The notes: generated by a model from the letters alone, not told the origin. Counted from the first letter of the stretch, positions 35,669 to 48,562 are shown. The stretch: DNA of 64,000 bases from Streptococcus sp. SK643 (GCF_000259505.1 NZ_AJMM01000025.1:24564-88563); one strand, 5' to 3'. Program-made: numbers and translations.

Positions 35669-36120
35669 TTGTTTACCTCCACCAATTCAATAGCGTCTGT
35701 TTGATTCAATTCTAATTTCTCTAAAAGATACTTGTCTGGTTGGCTCCCGTTCATGGCGCGGTAGAAATTTGGACCTACCTTGACAAGCGCTCCATCAGTG
35801 GCAGCTGAAGTGTTGACATAAACTTCTGATTTATCCACTCCCAAGTCTTTGGAAACAACCTCTATAAAATGAAGTGAAGTTTGAAATTGATTGTTAGAGG
35901 CTTGATTGGTCTGGTATTTTGAAATTGTCACCAAAAGCATGGCTACTAAGGTCAAGGCCAAAATCATGACCAATTCCCGAAACTTAGTCCCCTTTTTATC
36001 TCGATAGGCCTTAAAGGCAAAAAATCCTGTGATAGCTAGGAGCACAATCCCAAAGCCAATCATGATGCCATTTTGCTGACTGATTTGGCTAAGTACATAG
36101 TCATATGAGTAAAATTTCAT
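35665..36120 (-). CDS. DUF3290 family membrane protein
   Basis: The 151-aa protein has two N-terminal hydrophobic helices (MIGFGIVLLAITGFFAF and the LVMILALTLVAMLLVTI stretch). The outer domain ends with PDKYLLEKLELNQTDAIELVEVNK. It resembles DUF3290, commonly paired with DUF421, as here. A joint membrane function is inferred from the pairing only. GGGAGTG lies upstream of the ATG. Confidence 0.82.
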   Translation of the reverse strand: MKFYSYDYVLSQISQQNGIMIGFGIVLLAITGFFAFKAYRDKKGTKFRELVMILALTLVAMLLVTISKYQTNQASNNQFQTSLHFIEVVSKDLGVDKSEVYVNTSAATDGALVKVGPNFYRAMNGSQPDKYLLEKLELNQTDAIELVEVNK

Positions 36121-36253
36121 TTATTTTCACTCCCTTTCATAAAATCATTCTTCATTATAAACGAAAGAGAGTGATTTTTCAAGCCATACGTTGGGGAAAT
36201 AGACCTTTTTTTGGTATAATAAAATCTATAATCTGAATGAAAAAGGTAACTTT

Positions 36254-37081
36254 ATGAAACTCATCTCATGGAATATTGATTCCCTCAATGCTGCCCTAAC
36301 TAGTGACTCAGCTCGTGCCAAATTGTCCCAAGAAGTCCTACAAACCTTGGTCGCTGAAAATGCTGATATCATCGCTATCCAAGAAACCAAGCTTTCTGCC
36401 AAAGGGCCTACAAAGAAACACTTGGAAATTTTAGAAGAACTCTTCCCAGGCTACGAAAACACGTGGCGATCTTCCCAAGAGCCTGCCCGTAAAGGCTATG
36501 CTGGAACCATGTTCCTTTATAAGAAAGAACTCACACCAACTGTCACTTTCCCAGAAATCGGTGCTCCGTCTACCATGGACTTGGAAGGCCGTATCATCAC
36601 TCTAGAATTTGATGAATTTTTCGTGACACAAGTTTACACTCCAAACGCTGGCGATGGTCTCAAACGCTTGGAAGAACGTCAAGTCTGGGATGTCAAATAT
36701 GCTGAATACTTGACTGAACTAGACAAAGAAAAACCAGTCCTTGCAACCGGTGACTACAACGTGGCCCACAATGAAATCGACCTTGCAAATCCTGCTAGCA
36801 ACCGCCGTTCACCTGGATTTACCGACGAGGAGCGTGCTGGATTTACCAACCTTTTAGCAACTGGATTTACGGATACCTTCCGCCACATTCACGGCGATGT
36901 TCCAGAACACTACACTTGGTGGGCACAACGCAGCAAGACTTCTAAAATCAACAATACAGGCTGGAGAATCGACTACTGGCTCACAAGTAATCGCATCGCT
37001 GACAAGGTGACCAAGTCTGACATGATTGATTCTGGTGCTCGCCAAGACCATACACCGATTGTCATGGAGATTGAACTCTAA
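36254..37081 (+). CDS. exoA: Exodeoxyribonuclease III / AP endonuclease
   Basis: A 275-aa Mg-dependent nuclease for base-excision repair. It has the exonuclease-endonuclease-phosphatase fold with MKLISWNIDSLNAA, AIQETKLS (metal-binding Glu), TQVYTPNAG, TGDYNVAHNEID (catalytic Asp-Asn) and the final DHTPIVMEIEL with active-site His. GGTAACTTT precedes the ATG and TATAAT (36217) lies upstream. A VOC protein gene follows 13 nt later. Confidence 0.94.
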   Translation: MKLISWNIDSLNAALTSDSARAKLSQEVLQTLVAENADIIAIQETKLSAKGPTKKHLEILEELFPGYENTWRSSQEPARKGYAGTMFLYKKELTPTVTFPEIGAPSTMDLEGRIITLEFDEFFVTQVYTPNAGDGLKRLEERQVWDVKYAEYLTELDKEKPVLATGDYNVAHNEIDLANPASNRRSPGFTDEERAGFTNLLATGFTDTFRHIHGDVPEHYTWWAQRSKTSKINNTGWRIDYWLTSNRIADKVTKSDMIDSGARQDHTPIVMEIEL

Positions 37082-37094
37082 GAGGAGAAAACGA

Positions 37095-37481
37095 ATGGAC
37101 TATCAAGCTGTCATTCCTGAATTTGTAGTATCTGACATCGAAAAATCACGCCACTTCTACTGCGACCTGCTAGGATTCTCTGTCGAATACGAGCGTCCAG
37201 AGGAGAAATTTCTCTTCCTCTCGCTTGAAGACTGCCAACTTATGCTAGAAGAAGGCAGCGCAGAAGAATTAGCTCAGCTGACCTATCCTTTCGGGCGCGG
37301 TGTCAATATTTCCTTTGGCATTGCAGATGTTCCTCAGCTCCACCAAAAACTGCTGGAAGCTGACTATCCTATCCATCGTCCCCTGACAAAAAGAGAATTT
37401 CGAGTAGGAGATAGCTTTATATATCCACATGAATTTGCAGTTTTGGACCCCGATGGCTATTTTTTAAGATTTAGCGAGTAG
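37095..37481 (+). CDS. VOC (glyoxalase/bleomycin-resistance fold) protein
   Basis: The 128-aa protein has the two beta-alpha-beta-beta-beta modules. PEFVVSDIEKSRHFYCDLLGF opens the first and FAVLDPDGYFLRFSE closes the second. It resembles bleomycin-resistance-like and glyoxalase-like proteins; no substrate can be assigned. AGAGGAGAAAA precedes the ATG. Probably co-transcribed with exoA. Confidence 0.83.
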   Translation: MDYQAVIPEFVVSDIEKSRHFYCDLLGFSVEYERPEEKFLFLSLEDCQLMLEEGSAEELAQLTYPFGRGVNISFGIADVPQLHQKLLEADYPIHRPLTKREFRVGDSFIYPHEFAVLDPDGYFLRFSE

Positions 37482-37514
37482 AATATTAAAGATTGGAAAA
37501 AAGTCTTTAAAATT

Positions 37515-37564
37515 AGAAAAAGGCATGTTGTCAGGTGTTTAAAAACTTAATAATATGCCTTTTA
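37515..37564 (+). terminator. Terminator after the VOC gene
   Basis: AAAAAGGCAT and ATGCCTTTTA are complementary, with a long AT-rich loop between them. Confidence 0.6.
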
Positions 37565-37729
37565 TAATGGAAAAACCTTCTAAATGTTAGTCAATAAGTT
37601 AATTTTCGCCCATTTTTATTATATTTGTTCGTTTTTTAAACCAAAACACTAACAAAACATTTGATTTTTAAAGTTATTTAGTGTAAAATAAAAACATTGG
37701 CTCAAGCCTATTTAAAATTGAATATCGTT

Positions 37730-37871
37730 TTACTTGTTTATGTCGTGAATTGGCACGACGTTTCTACAAGGTGCCGGAACACCTAACAATAAGTAAGTCA
37801 GAAGTGAGGTATGGTCGTTTTTGCCATGCCTATTTTGGGGACTTACTTAGAGATTAAGTAGGTCCTTTTTC
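37730..37871 (+). promoter_or_regulatory. Guanine-class purine riboswitch with terminator, controlling xpt-pbuX
   Basis: The aptamer (about 37730-37797) shows P2 GTCGTG/CACGAC, L3-P3 AGGTG/CACCT, and the conserved TTTCTAC between P2 and P3. The junction TAACAATAAGTA places a C at the ligand-pairing position, which means guanine. P1 (TTACTT/AAGTAA) competes with the terminator GGACTTACTT/AAGTAGGTCC-TTTTT (37839-37870). Guanine should switch the operon off. Confidence 0.93.
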
Positions 37872-37938
37872 TATCAGTTTTACTAGATAGAAATCTGAAA
37901 CAAGTAAATGGATTGGCTTTTAGACTTTAGGAGGTCTT

Positions 37939-38520
37939 ATGAAATTATTAGAAGAGCGCATCCTCAAGGATGGGCATATCTTGGGTGATAACATCCTCAA
38001 GGTAGATTCCTTTTTAACCCACCAAGTTGACTTTAGCCTGATGCGAGAGATTGGTAAAGTTTTTGCGGAAAAATTTGCTTCTGCTGGCATTACCAAGGTT
38101 GTGACCATTGAAGCGTCGGGTATTGCCCCAGCCGTTTTTACAGCGGAAGCCTTAAACGTTCCCATGATTTTCGCCAAAAAAGCTAAGAACATTACTATGA
38201 ACGAAGGCATCTTAACTGCCCAAGTCTACTCCTTTACCAAGCAAGTGACCAGTACCGTTTCTATCGCTGGAAAATTCCTATCTCCAGAGGACAAGGTTTT
38301 GATTATCGACGATTTCCTTGCTAACGGCCAAGCTGCCAAAGGCTTGATTCAAATTATCGAACAGGCCGGTGCAACAGTTGAAGCTATTGGTATCGTGATT
38401 GAAAAATCCTTCCAAGATGGCCGTGATTTGCTTGAAAAAGCAGGCTACCCTGTTCTATCACTCGCTCGTTTGGATCGTTTTGAAAATGGTCAAGTCGTAT
38501 TTAAGGAGGCAGATCTCTAA
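37939..38520 (+). CDS. xpt: Xanthine phosphoribosyltransferase
   Basis: Salvages xanthine to XMP with PRPP. The 193-aa type-I phosphoribosyltransferase has the PRPP motif [14 protein letters not shown] (about 121-134) and the substrate loop [20 protein letters not shown] precedes the ATG. The stop overlaps the pbuX start by one base; both are under the guanine riboswitch. Confidence 0.95.
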   Translation: MKLLEERILKDGHILGDNILKVDSFLTHQVDFSLMREIGKVFAEKFASAGITKVVTIEASGIAPAVFTAEALNVPMIFAKKAKNITMNEGILTAQVYSFTKQVTSTVSIAGKFLSPEDKVLIIDDFLANGQAAKGLIQIIEQAGATVEAIGIVIEKSFQDGRDLLEKAGYPVLSLARLDRFENGQVVFKEADL

Positions 38521-39782
38521 TGCAAACTCAAGAAAAACACTCGCAAGCAGCCGTTCTTGGCTTGCAGCACTTACTAGCCATGTACTCAGGATCCATCCTG
38601 GTTCCCATCATGATTGCGACAGCCCTTGGCTATTCAGCTGAGCAGTTGACTTACCTGATTTCTACAGATATCTTCATGTGTGGGGTAGCAACCTTACTTC
38701 AACTCCAACTCAACAAATACTTTGGAATTGGACTCCCAGTCGTTCTCGGAGTTGCCTTCCAATCTGTCGCTCCCCTGATTATGATTGGGCAAAGCCATGG
38801 TAGTGGCGCTATGTTTGGAGCCCTCATCGCATCAGGGATTTACGTGGTTCTTGTTTCAGGCATCTTCTCAAAAGTTGCCAATCTTTTCCCATCTATCGTA
38901 ACAGGATCTGTTATTACCACGATTGGTTTAACCTTGATTCCTGTCGCTATTGGAAATATGGGAAATAATGTTCCAGAGCCAACTGGTCAAAGTCTCTTGC
39001 TTGCAGCTATCACTGTTCTGATTATCCTCTTGATTAACATCTTTACCAAAGGATTTATCAAGTCTATCTCCATTTTGATTGGTCTAGTTGTTGGAACTGC
39101 CATCGCTGCTACTATGGGCTTGGTGGACTTCTCTCCTGTTGCGGCAGCACCGCTTGTCCATGTCCCAACTCCTCTCTACTTTGGAATGCCAACCTTTGAA
39201 ATCTCATCTATTATCATGATGTGTATCATCGCAACGGTGTCTATGGTTGAGTCAACTGGTGTTTATCTGGCCTTGTCTGATATCACGAAAGACCCAATCG
39301 ACAGCACGCGCCTGCGCAACGGTTACCGTGCAGAAGGTTTGGCCGTACTTCTCGGAGGAATCTTTAACACCTTCCCTTACACAGGATTTTCACAAAACGT
39401 TGGTTTGGTTAAATTGTCAGGTATCAAGACTCGCCTGCCAATCTACTACGCAGCTGGTTTCCTGGTTCTCCTTGGACTCCTACCTAAGTTTGGCGCCCTT
39501 GCCCAAATCATTCCGAGCCCTGTCCTCGGTGGTGCCATGCTGGTAATGTTTGGTTTTGTGTCTATTCAAGGGATGCAAATCCTCGCCCGTGTTGACTTTG
39601 CTAACAATGAACATAACTTCCTTATCGCAGCAGTTTCAATCGCTGCAGGGGTCGGACTCAACAACAGTAATCTCTTTGTCAGCATGCCGACAGCCTTCCA
39701 AATGTTCTTCTCAAACGGAATCGTCGTAGCCAGCCTACTTGCCATTGTCCTCAATGCCGTATTAAATCATAAAAAGAAATAA
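38520..39782 (+). CDS. pbuX: Xanthine permease (nucleobase:cation symporter 2)
   Basis: A 420-aa protein with about 12-14 membrane helices. It belongs to the NAT/NCS2 family: early QHLLAMYSGSILVPIMIA, QSVAPLIMIG, VESTGVYLALSD, and NTFPYTGFSQNVGLV near the substrate site. It imports xanthine for Xpt. The ATG overlaps the xpt stop, and AAGGAGG lies before it. Confidence 0.94.
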   Translation: MQTQEKHSQAAVLGLQHLLAMYSGSILVPIMIATALGYSAEQLTYLISTDIFMCGVATLLQLQLNKYFGIGLPVVLGVAFQSVAPLIMIGQSHGSGAMFGALIASGIYVVLVSGIFSKVANLFPSIVTGSVITTIGLTLIPVAIGNMGNNVPEPTGQSLLLAAITVLIILLINIFTKGFIKSISILIGLVVGTAIAATMGLVDFSPVAAAPLVHVPTPLYFGMPTFEISSIIMMCIIATVSMVESTGVYLALSDITKDPIDSTRLRNGYRAEGLAVLLGGIFNTFPYTGFSQNVGLVKLSGIKTRLPIYYAAGFLVLLGLLPKFGALAQIIPSPVLGGAMLVMFGFVSIQGMQILARVDFANNEHNFLIAAVSIAAGVGLNNSNLFVSMPTAFQMFFSNGIVVASLLAIVLNAVLNHKKK

Positions 39783-39809
39783 GAAAAAGAGGTGCGAGCC
39801 TCTTTTTTG
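39783..39809. terminator. Terminator between pbuX and the thioesterase gene
   Basis: AAAGAGG and CCTCTTT pair around TGCGAG, with A and T runs on both sides; it can serve both converging genes. Confidence 0.85.
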
Positions 39810-39814
39810 TTTAT

Positions 39815-40219
39815 CTATATCCTCACCTGTCTGTCTTCTGACCGTTGGCCTGTAACAAACATGGTAAAGGTTGCTTTGCAGACATTTCTGCCCTCTTGAT
39901 TGGTGATATCAACATCCACCACACAGGTTGTGCGACCTTGATGGACACATTCTCCTTTGATGGTCAGCACATCGTCGAGTTTTCCTGCTTTGAGGTAGTT
40001 GATAGAAGATTGGAGTGTCACTCCATCAAGCCCCAGCGAGATAACCACCAAACCACTGATCTGGTCACAAAGAGTAAATAGATAGCCACCATGGGCATTG
40101 CCATAGTAGTTGAGCGACGAGTCCACTACTTTGGTCGTCACTACAACGTGACCATCTCTCATTTTTTCAATTTCGTAATTTTCAAAGGCAGATATAGCGT
40201 CAAAATGAAAATCTTTCAT
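39815..40219 (-). CDS. PaaI-family hotdog-fold thioesterase
   Basis: The 134-aa protein has NYYGNAHGGYLFTLCDQISG, the catalytic Asn-His and Asp region of PaaI-type acyl-CoA thioesterases, and the central hotdog strands. Acyl substrate unknown. Start MKDFH (40219) has CAGGAGGAAAC just before it and is preferred to a start seven codons earlier that would include this RBS. Confidence 0.85.
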   Translation of the reverse strand: MKDFHFDAISAFENYEIEKMRDGHVVVTTKVVDSSLNYYGNAHGGYLFTLCDQISGLVVISLGLDGVTLQSSINYLKAGKLDDVLTIKGECVHQGRTTCVVDVDITNQEGRNVCKATFTMFVTGQRSEDRQVRI

Positions 40220-40288
40220 CGTTTCCTCCTGATATTTCAAACGACACTATGATACTACTTTTTATAGGACTGTGCAAGGAGAAAGCTC

Positions 40289-41770
40289 CTAGTCTGGCAA
40301 AATTCCGACCTGCTCCACAAAGCGCATAAAGGCTGCCTGTCCTTGTTCTGTCTGCTTGTAAACCCCTGCGTCCTCAAGTACACGCGCAAAGATAGCACCT
40401 ACAGAGTCCTTGACGATTTCAAGGGCTTTTTCTTTATCTGTTAGGTCTGGATATTGATCTCTAAGTTGGTCTGCCCATTCCTGATGATAGTCGGCAACTG
40501 TATCAGCTTCCCCTACAAGATAGGCTGCCACTTGCTCCACTTCTTCTTTCAGACGTGGTGGAAGAATTGCCAAGCCCATGACCTCAATCAAGCCGATATT
40601 TTCCTTCTTGATATGTTGGACATCCTTGTGAGGATGATAGATACCGTCAGGATATTCTGCAGAAGTCTGATTGTCCCGCAAGACCAAGTCCAACTCAAAC
40701 TGTCCATTGCGTTTACGGGCAATGGGTGTGATGGTATGATGCGGTATCCCGTCTGTCTCTGACAAAATCTGCACAGTAGGATCTGAATACTGACGCCATT
40801 CCTGCAAAATCTTATCAGCCAAGTTGATCAAATTCTCTTTGGAATCCGAAGTCAGACGCAACACTGACATGGGCCACTTGACAATTCCAGCCTTGACCTG
40901 CTCAAAACCTACAAATCGGAAGGGCTTTTGCAAGGGAGCCAATTCCATAGGAAATACGTGACGGCCTCCCTGATAGTGATCATGAGTCAGAATAGAGCCA
41001 CCCACAATCGGCAGGTCGGCATTAGAGCCTGCAAAATATCCTGGAAACTGCTCTACGATAGCCAGCAGACGTTCAAAACTCTGACGACTAATGGCCATGG
41101 GACGATGCTGGCCATCTAAGAAAATACAGTGCTCATTAAAGTAGGCATAAGGAGAATACTGGAAACCCCATTCTTGATTTCCCAGTTCAAATCGGATAAT
41201 ACGATGATTACTGCGAGCAGGATGATTAACCCGGCCATGGTAGCCTTCATTTTCAATACAGAGCTGACACTGAGGATAATTACTAGCTTGCACCAACTTG
41301 GCTGCCGCAATCTCTTTCGGATCCTTTTCAGGCTTAGAGAGGTTGATGGTAATTTCAAGTTCACCGTAATCAGATGGAACACGGTAAGCGATATTTTTAG
41401 CAATGGCCTTGAGTTTGATGTAGTCATTTTTCTGACTGAGTTGGTAAAAATCCTCTATCGCTTGCTCAGGAGATTGGCCATAGGTTGTCCAGAAATCCCG
41501 ATTGACCTGACTCGGACAAGGAGTCACCAAGTCCATCAGTTCAGCACCGAGAATCTCACGCGCAGTCTGACTATCCTCAATCGTTTCTAATCGAACGGCT
41601 TCCTCAACCAGCTGGTCCTTGAGATCAATCAATTTGTCCAGATTGGTCTCAACTTCCAACACACCTTCTCCCACTCGTGCCAAGACACGATTGATCAGGT
41701 AGATTCGATCCATTTCCTCAAATGAACTTTCAGAAATGACATGTGTTGCAAATTTATCTACTAAGGTCAC
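40289..41770 (-). CDS. galT: Galactose-1-phosphate uridylyltransferase, class II
   Basis: A 493-aa Leloir enzyme transferring UMP between glucose and galactose 1-phosphates. It is the long Firmicute (class II) form, with [25 protein letters not shown] and [15 protein letters not shown]; the last resembles the catalytic His motif. It starts with GTG at 41770, 8 nt after AAAGGAGG. It lies 18 nt after galK in one operon. Confidence 0.93.
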   Translation of the reverse strand: MTLVDKFATHVISESSFEEMDRIYLINRVLARVGEGVLEVETNLDKLIDLKDQLVEEAVRLETIEDSQTAREILGAELMDLVTPCPSQVNRDFWTTYGQSPEQAIEDFYQLSQKNDYIKLKAIAKNIAYRVPSDYGELEITINLSKPEKDPKEIAAAKLVQASNYPQCQLCIENEGYHGRVNHPARSNHRIIRFELGNQEWGFQYSPYAYFNEHCIFLDGQHRPMAISRQSFERLLAIVEQFPGYFAGSNADLPIVGGSILTHDHYQGGRHVFPMELAPLQKPFRFVGFEQVKAGIVKWPMSVLRLTSDSKENLINLADKILQEWRQYSDPTVQILSETDGIPHHTITPIARKRNGQFELDLVLRDNQTSAEYPDGIYHPHKDVQHIKKENIGLIEVMGLAILPPRLKEEVEQVAAYLVGEADTVADYHQEWADQLRDQYPDLTDKEKALEIVKDSVGAIFARVLEDAGVYKQTEQGQAAFMRFVEQVGILPD

Positions 41771-41788
41771 TATAGAGCCTCCTTTTGA

Positions 41789-42967
41789 CTAGTCAAGGAT
41801 GCGAGTGCCACCTGCAACTTCAGCGATATAGAAGCTTGGAGCGTAGCCAACTACTTCCTCGTAGTGTTTTCCAACAGCTTCCTTAAAGGCCTCAACAGTA
41901 TCTTTTTGCACCAAGGCAATGGCACATCCGCCAAAACCTGCCCCTGTCATACGAGCACCGAGAACACCTTCTTGAGCCCAAGCTGTGTGAACAAGAGTAT
42001 CCAATTCCAAACCAGTTACTTCATAATCATGCTCAAGAGAAACGTGAGAAGCATTCATCAAGCGACCAAATGTTTCCAAATCACCTGCTTGAAGAGCTGC
42101 TTGAGCTTTAAGGGTACGTTGATTTTCAAGCACAGCATGGCGAGCACGTTTCAAACGATTTTCATCTTTGATTAGGTAGCTATATTGGTCAAAAGTCCAC
42201 TCATCCAATTCACCCAAGGTCTGAATATCTAAGGCTGCTTGCAATTCTTCCACTGCTTTTTCACATTCAGCACGACGTTCATTGTATTTAGAGTCCGCCA
42301 ATTCACGGCGTTTGTTAGTGTTCATGATAACAACGACATTGTCTTTCAAATCAAGTGGCACCAAGTCATATTCTAAGGTGTTAGTATCAAGATAAATAGC
42401 ACGTTGGTCAGCTCCCATACCAATAGCAAACTGGTCCATGATACCAGAGTTGACTCCGATAAAGTTGTTTTCTGTTTGTTTTCCGATTTTAACCAAATCG
42501 AGACGCTCTAGTTTTAAATCAAATAGATACTCTGCCACGACTCCTGTCAAGAGTTCCAAGGATGCAGAAGAAGATAAGCCAGCTCCATTTGGAATATTTC
42601 CAAAGACATAAAAATCAAAACCTTTGTCAATGACATGGCCAGCTTCTTGCAAGAAATGAAGGACACCTTTTGGATAGTTGGTCCAGTTATGCTCTTTTTC
42701 AAACTTGAGGTCAGCTAAAGGTACTTCGATAATGCCCTTGTCCTCAAAGTTAGCTGAGTAGAAACGCAAGACTTGGTCATCACGTTTGCGAGCAGCCCCA
42801 TAAGTTCCTAAGGAAATGGCTGCTGGAAATACATGTCCACCATTATAGTCCGTGTGTTCACCAATCAAGTTGATACGACCTGGTGAAAAGAATGTTTGGT
42901 CTGCTTCGTGACCAAAAACAGCAAGAAAGTCTTTACGAAGTGCTTCTGCAGTAAGATGTTGTGTCAT
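41789..42967 (-). CDS. galK: Galactokinase
   Basis: Phosphorylates galactose at C1. The 392-aa GHMP kinase has the galactokinase signature [19 protein letters not shown] (about 28-46), the ATP-binding [13 protein letters not shown] and the C-terminal [16 protein letters not shown] at 42967 with AAGGAGAAA upstream. First gene of galKT; a promoter, cre-like site and palindrome lie in the leader, and galR is divergent. Confidence 0.95.
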   Translation of the reverse strand: MTQHLTAEALRKDFLAVFGHEADQTFFSPGRINLIGEHTDYNGGHVFPAAISLGTYGAARKRDDQVLRFYSANFEDKGIIEVPLADLKFEKEHNWTNYPKGVLHFLQEAGHVIDKGFDFYVFGNIPNGAGLSSSASLELLTGVVAEYLFDLKLERLDLVKIGKQTENNFIGVNSGIMDQFAIGMGADQRAIYLDTNTLEYDLVPLDLKDNVVVIMNTNKRRELADSKYNERRAECEKAVEELQAALDIQTLGELDEWTFDQYSYLIKDENRLKRARHAVLENQRTLKAQAALQAGDLETFGRLMNASHVSLEHDYEVTGLELDTLVHTAWAQEGVLGARMTGAGFGGCAIALVQKDTVEAFKEAVGKHYEEVVGYAPSFYIAEVAGGTRILD

Positions 42968-42988
42968 ATGATTTCTCCTTTTACTGTC

Positions 42989-43006
42989 CGTTAAGGCACC
43001 TTAACG
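42989..43006. promoter_or_regulatory. Perfect 18-bp palindrome in the galK leader
   Basis: CGTTAAGG-CA-CCTTAACG lies about 10 nt downstream of the predicted start site and 22 nt before the galK ATG. It could be a protein-binding site acting as a roadblock or an RNA hairpin near the RBS. The factor is unknown; it does not resemble the GalR half-sites nearby. Confidence 0.5.
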
Positions 43007-43020
43007 TGTAATCGTTTTCT
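43007..43020 (-). promoter_or_regulatory. cre-like site (CcpA) at the galK start point
   Basis: On the minus strand AGAAAACGATTACA matches the cre consensus TGWAANCGNTNWCA except at the first base. It overlaps the expected transcription start, which would give carbon catabolite repression. Confidence 0.6.
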
Positions 43021-43023
43021 TCT

Positions 43024-43052
43024 ATTGTATACAAGGCTTTTCTTCTGGTCAA
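43024..43052 (-). promoter_or_regulatory. Promoter of galKT
   Basis: On the minus strand TTGACC (43052-43047), 17 nt and TACAAT (43029-43024). Start expected near 43016. Confidence 0.8.
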
Positions 43053-43055
43053 TCC

Positions 43056-43090
43056 TTTTTACTAAATTTTTACTAAAACATGAGTAAAAA
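43056..43090. promoter_or_regulatory. GalR-type operators in the galK-galR spacer
   Basis: TTTTTACT occurs twice in direct orientation (43056-43063; 43067-43074), and the second copy is mirrored by AGTAAAAA (43083-43090). The pattern TTTTACTAAA and its inverse resemble LacI/GalR-family half-sites in streptococcal gal promoters. The sites lie upstream of the galK -35 and over the galR promoter region. Confidence 0.65.
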
Positions 43091-43104
43091 GAAGAAAAAT
43101 ATGA

Positions 43105-44136
<1,032 letters not shown>

Positions 44137-44142
44137 GATAAC

Positions 44143-44169
44143 AAAACGACCTCTAGCGAGGTCGCTTTT
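44143..44169. terminator. Bidirectional terminator between galR and czcD
   Basis: AAAACGACCTC and GAGGTCG-CTTTT pair around TAGC; it serves both converging genes. Confidence 0.85.
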
Positions 44170-45060
44170 CTAATGATGATGCCCATGCTTCTGCTCTAAT
44201 TCTCTCACCCTCCGCTTATGTTGCGCATGATTGCTTTGACTGCTATCTACTTCAATAGTGATATTCTGCACGCCTCTTTCTTCTAAACATTGACGCACCA
44301 CTTCTTTGGTTTCCATCATCTGTTCCCAGTCCTTGATACAAATGTGAACAATAGCATTATTCTCTAGACCATCCATGGACCAAATGCTAAGTTGATTGAC
44401 ACTTTTGACATTGGTCAGAGCCTCCAAATCCTTCTCCAAATCACTTGTCTCGACTCCTTCTGGCACAGCATCTAGGAAAATTTTCAGTGCGCTCCAAAAG
44501 CGAGGAATAGCTTTTGTTAGAATGAAGATGGAAATGACAAGCGATAAGAGCGGATCAAGGATATACCAATCTGTAAATCGGAGGATAATCGCCATTAGAA
44601 TGACAGCCAACCAACCTAGAGTATCTTCCAAAAAGTGCAGGCTAAGAATTGACTCGTTCTTTGTTTTCCCCTTACGAACTACCAGACTTGCTAGCACATT
44701 AATGGCTACTGCAATGATTCCCAGCCAGAGGATGCCTTCCTCATTGACGGGTTGCGGGTGAACAATCTTTGTGACATTTTCCAAGATCACTAGGACAGAC
44801 CCTATCATAAGAATCACAGCCGTTAGCATGGCTCCTAAAAGACTAAAACGTTTGTAACCCAAGGTGTACTGTCTATCTTCTTCACGGTTTGAAATTGTTT
44901 CTAAAAGGGCTGAGATGCCAATGGCTATAGCATCTCCCAAGTCATGAACGGAATCAGCAAGAACTGCACTCGAACCAAAGATTCCTCCTGCGATAAACTC
45001 AACAATCGCATAGCTTAAATTTAAGAAAAAAGCTAACCAGATAGATGTTTTAGAACTCAT
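44170..45060 (-). CDS. czcD: Zinc efflux protein CzcD (cation diffusion facilitator)
   Basis: A 296-aa CDF transporter with six membrane helices. Metal-site motifs are ADSVHDLGD in helix 2 and SLHFLEDTLGW in helix 5 (HxxxD each). A cytoplasmic domain and a His-rich tail (QKHGHHH) follow. HD-HD sites fit zinc or cobalt. In S. pneumoniae CzcD is the main zinc exporter and is activated by SczA, which is divergent here too. AGGAGGGAG lies before the ATG. Confidence 0.9.
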   Translation of the reverse strand: MSSKTSIWLAFFLNLSYAIVEFIAGGIFGSSAVLADSVHDLGDAIAIGISALLETISNREEDRQYTLGYKRFSLLGAMLTAVILMIGSVLVILENVTKIVHPQPVNEEGILWLGIIAVAINVLASLVVRKGKTKNESILSLHFLEDTLGWLAVILMAIILRFTDWYILDPLLSLVISIFILTKAIPRFWSALKIFLDAVPEGVETSDLEKDLEALTNVKSVNQLSIWSMDGLENNAIVHICIKDWEQMMETKEVVRQCLEERGVQNITIEVDSSQSNHAQHKRRVRELEQKHGHHH

Positions 45061-45157
45061 TTCTCTCCCTCCTTTGGTATAATGGGTATATACATACTTC
45101 TTTCATTTGTATTATCTAATAAAATTCAAAGAAAGGATAGAAGCAAACTGTCAGCCA

Positions 45158-45173
45158 TGTTCAGTTCTGAACA
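45158..45173. promoter_or_regulatory. Palindrome just upstream of sczA
   Basis: TGTTCAG-TT-CTGAACA is a perfect palindrome ending 19 nt before the chosen start codon. TetR-family proteins bind such sites; autoregulation by SczA is a fair guess. Confidence 0.5.
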
Positions 45174-45192
45174 GTTTGTCTCAAGTGTCTAC

Positions 45193-45729
45193 ATGCCAAA
45201 AAGAGACCGTCGAGTCAGCAAGACGAAAAAAGCCATCTATCAAGCTTTTTTACAACTTTTGAACGACAAAGGCTATGATGCCACTACTGTTCAGGATATC
45301 ATTGACCTAGCAGATGTTGGGCGTTCTACTTTTTACTGTCACTATGAAAGCAAGGAACTCCTTTTAGATGAGCTCTGTCGCTACCTCTTTCATCATCTCT
45401 TTGAAAGGGAAGGACACTTTACTACCGAGGACTACCTCGCACATATCTTTTTACATTTTCAGAAAAACCAGGACCATGTTACCAGTCTGCTATTTTCCAA
45501 AAATGACTACTTCCTCCGTCAACTCCATAAAGAGCTAGAACACCATGTCTATCCCATGTTGGCTGATGAGTTAAAAGAAGCCCACACTAATCTGCCTACT
45601 TCTTACCTCCAACACTTGGTCGTGTCCAACTTTATCGAGACATTGACCTGGTGGCTCAAAAAAGGACAAGACTTTACATACCAGGAAGTTGTCCAGTTTT
45701 ATCTAGACCTTCTCATTCCTAAAAATTGA
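45193..45729 (+). CDS. sczA: TetR-family zinc-responsive regulator SczA
   Basis: The 178-aa protein has the TetR HTH (YDATTVQDIIDLADVGRSTFYCHYESKELLL, about 24-54) and a variable ligand domain with Cys and several His (FHHLFEREGH, HLVVSNF) suited to metal sensing. It matches pneumococcal SczA by position and sequence. Start MPKRD is used because upstream codons overlap the palindrome; its RBS is weak and 45157 is an alternative start. Confidence 0.87.
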   Translation: MPKRDRRVSKTKKAIYQAFLQLLNDKGYDATTVQDIIDLADVGRSTFYCHYESKELLLDELCRYLFHHLFEREGHFTTEDYLAHIFLHFQKNQDHVTSLLFSKNDYFLRQLHKELEHHVYPMLADELKEAHTNLPTSYLQHLVVSNFIETLTWWLKKGQDFTYQEVVQFYLDLLIPKN

Positions 45730-45742
45730 ATACAGAGTAGAG

Positions 45743-45775
45743 CTCAGTTGCCTTATTTCTAGGCTACTGAGTTTT
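45743..45775 (+). terminator. Terminator after sczA
   Basis: CTCAGTTGCC and GGCTACTGAG pair with one mismatch around TTATTTCTA, followed by T-rich sequence. Confidence 0.75.
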
Positions 45776-45790
45776 CATCTTTTAAACCAT

Positions 45791-45820
45791 AAAAAAAGCC
45801 CAGACAACATTGTCTGAGCA
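45791..45820 (-). terminator. Terminator after proWX
   Basis: On the minus strand GCTCAGACA and TGTCTGGGC pair and TTTTTTT follows. Confidence 0.85.
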
Positions 45821-45866
45821 GTTTTCTATATGGTCGTTTAACAAAGTTGAGTTTGACATTTTCAAA

Positions 45867-48104
<2,238 letters not shown>

Positions 48105-48108
<4 letters not shown>

Positions 48109-48548
48109 ATCTGATCCTCTTTTTCTTTCAGATTAGCCAATATCCTCTCCTGAAAACCTTCGAACTGATTTATTTCTTCATCTGAGAAGCCCTTGTAGTA
48201 AATAGAATCTAATTCTTGACTAACACGGTCACTTACTTTTTTCTGAGACTGCCCCAACTCTGTTAAAACTAAATACTTCTTACGTCTGTCTTTTCCACAC
48301 GGACTAACAATTACAAGATTTTGTTTCTCAAGCTTTTTTATCATCGTCGTCAGCGTATTATTAGCAAGTCCAGTCGCCAAAGCAATATCTGTCGCTGTTG
48401 CGCAGCCAGTTTCACTATTCCATAAAACCGCTAAAATCTTCCCCTGTTCACTCCGATAAAGAGCTTCAGGATCCCGACTAAGTAACTTTTGAAAAATCCG
48501 CCCGTTTAACAAACGAATATGATGGGCTAGCAAATGACAATATTTCAT
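48105..48548 (-). CDS. MarR-family transcriptional regulator
   Basis: The 147-aa protein has a winged helix: TATDIALATGLANNTLTTMIKKLEKQ as HTH, then SPCGKDRRKKYLVLTELGQ as wing. First gene of the operon with proV-proWX, so it most likely represses this transporter operon, perhaps in response to the transported amine. Two palindromes bracket its promoter. Confidence 0.87.
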
Positions 48549-48562
48549 GACACCTCCAATTT

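Noticed and set aside
45082..45192. Longer N-terminus for SczA starting at 45082 or 45157
   Set aside because: Codons before MPKRD look non-coding, include a perfect palindrome and have no convincing RBS.
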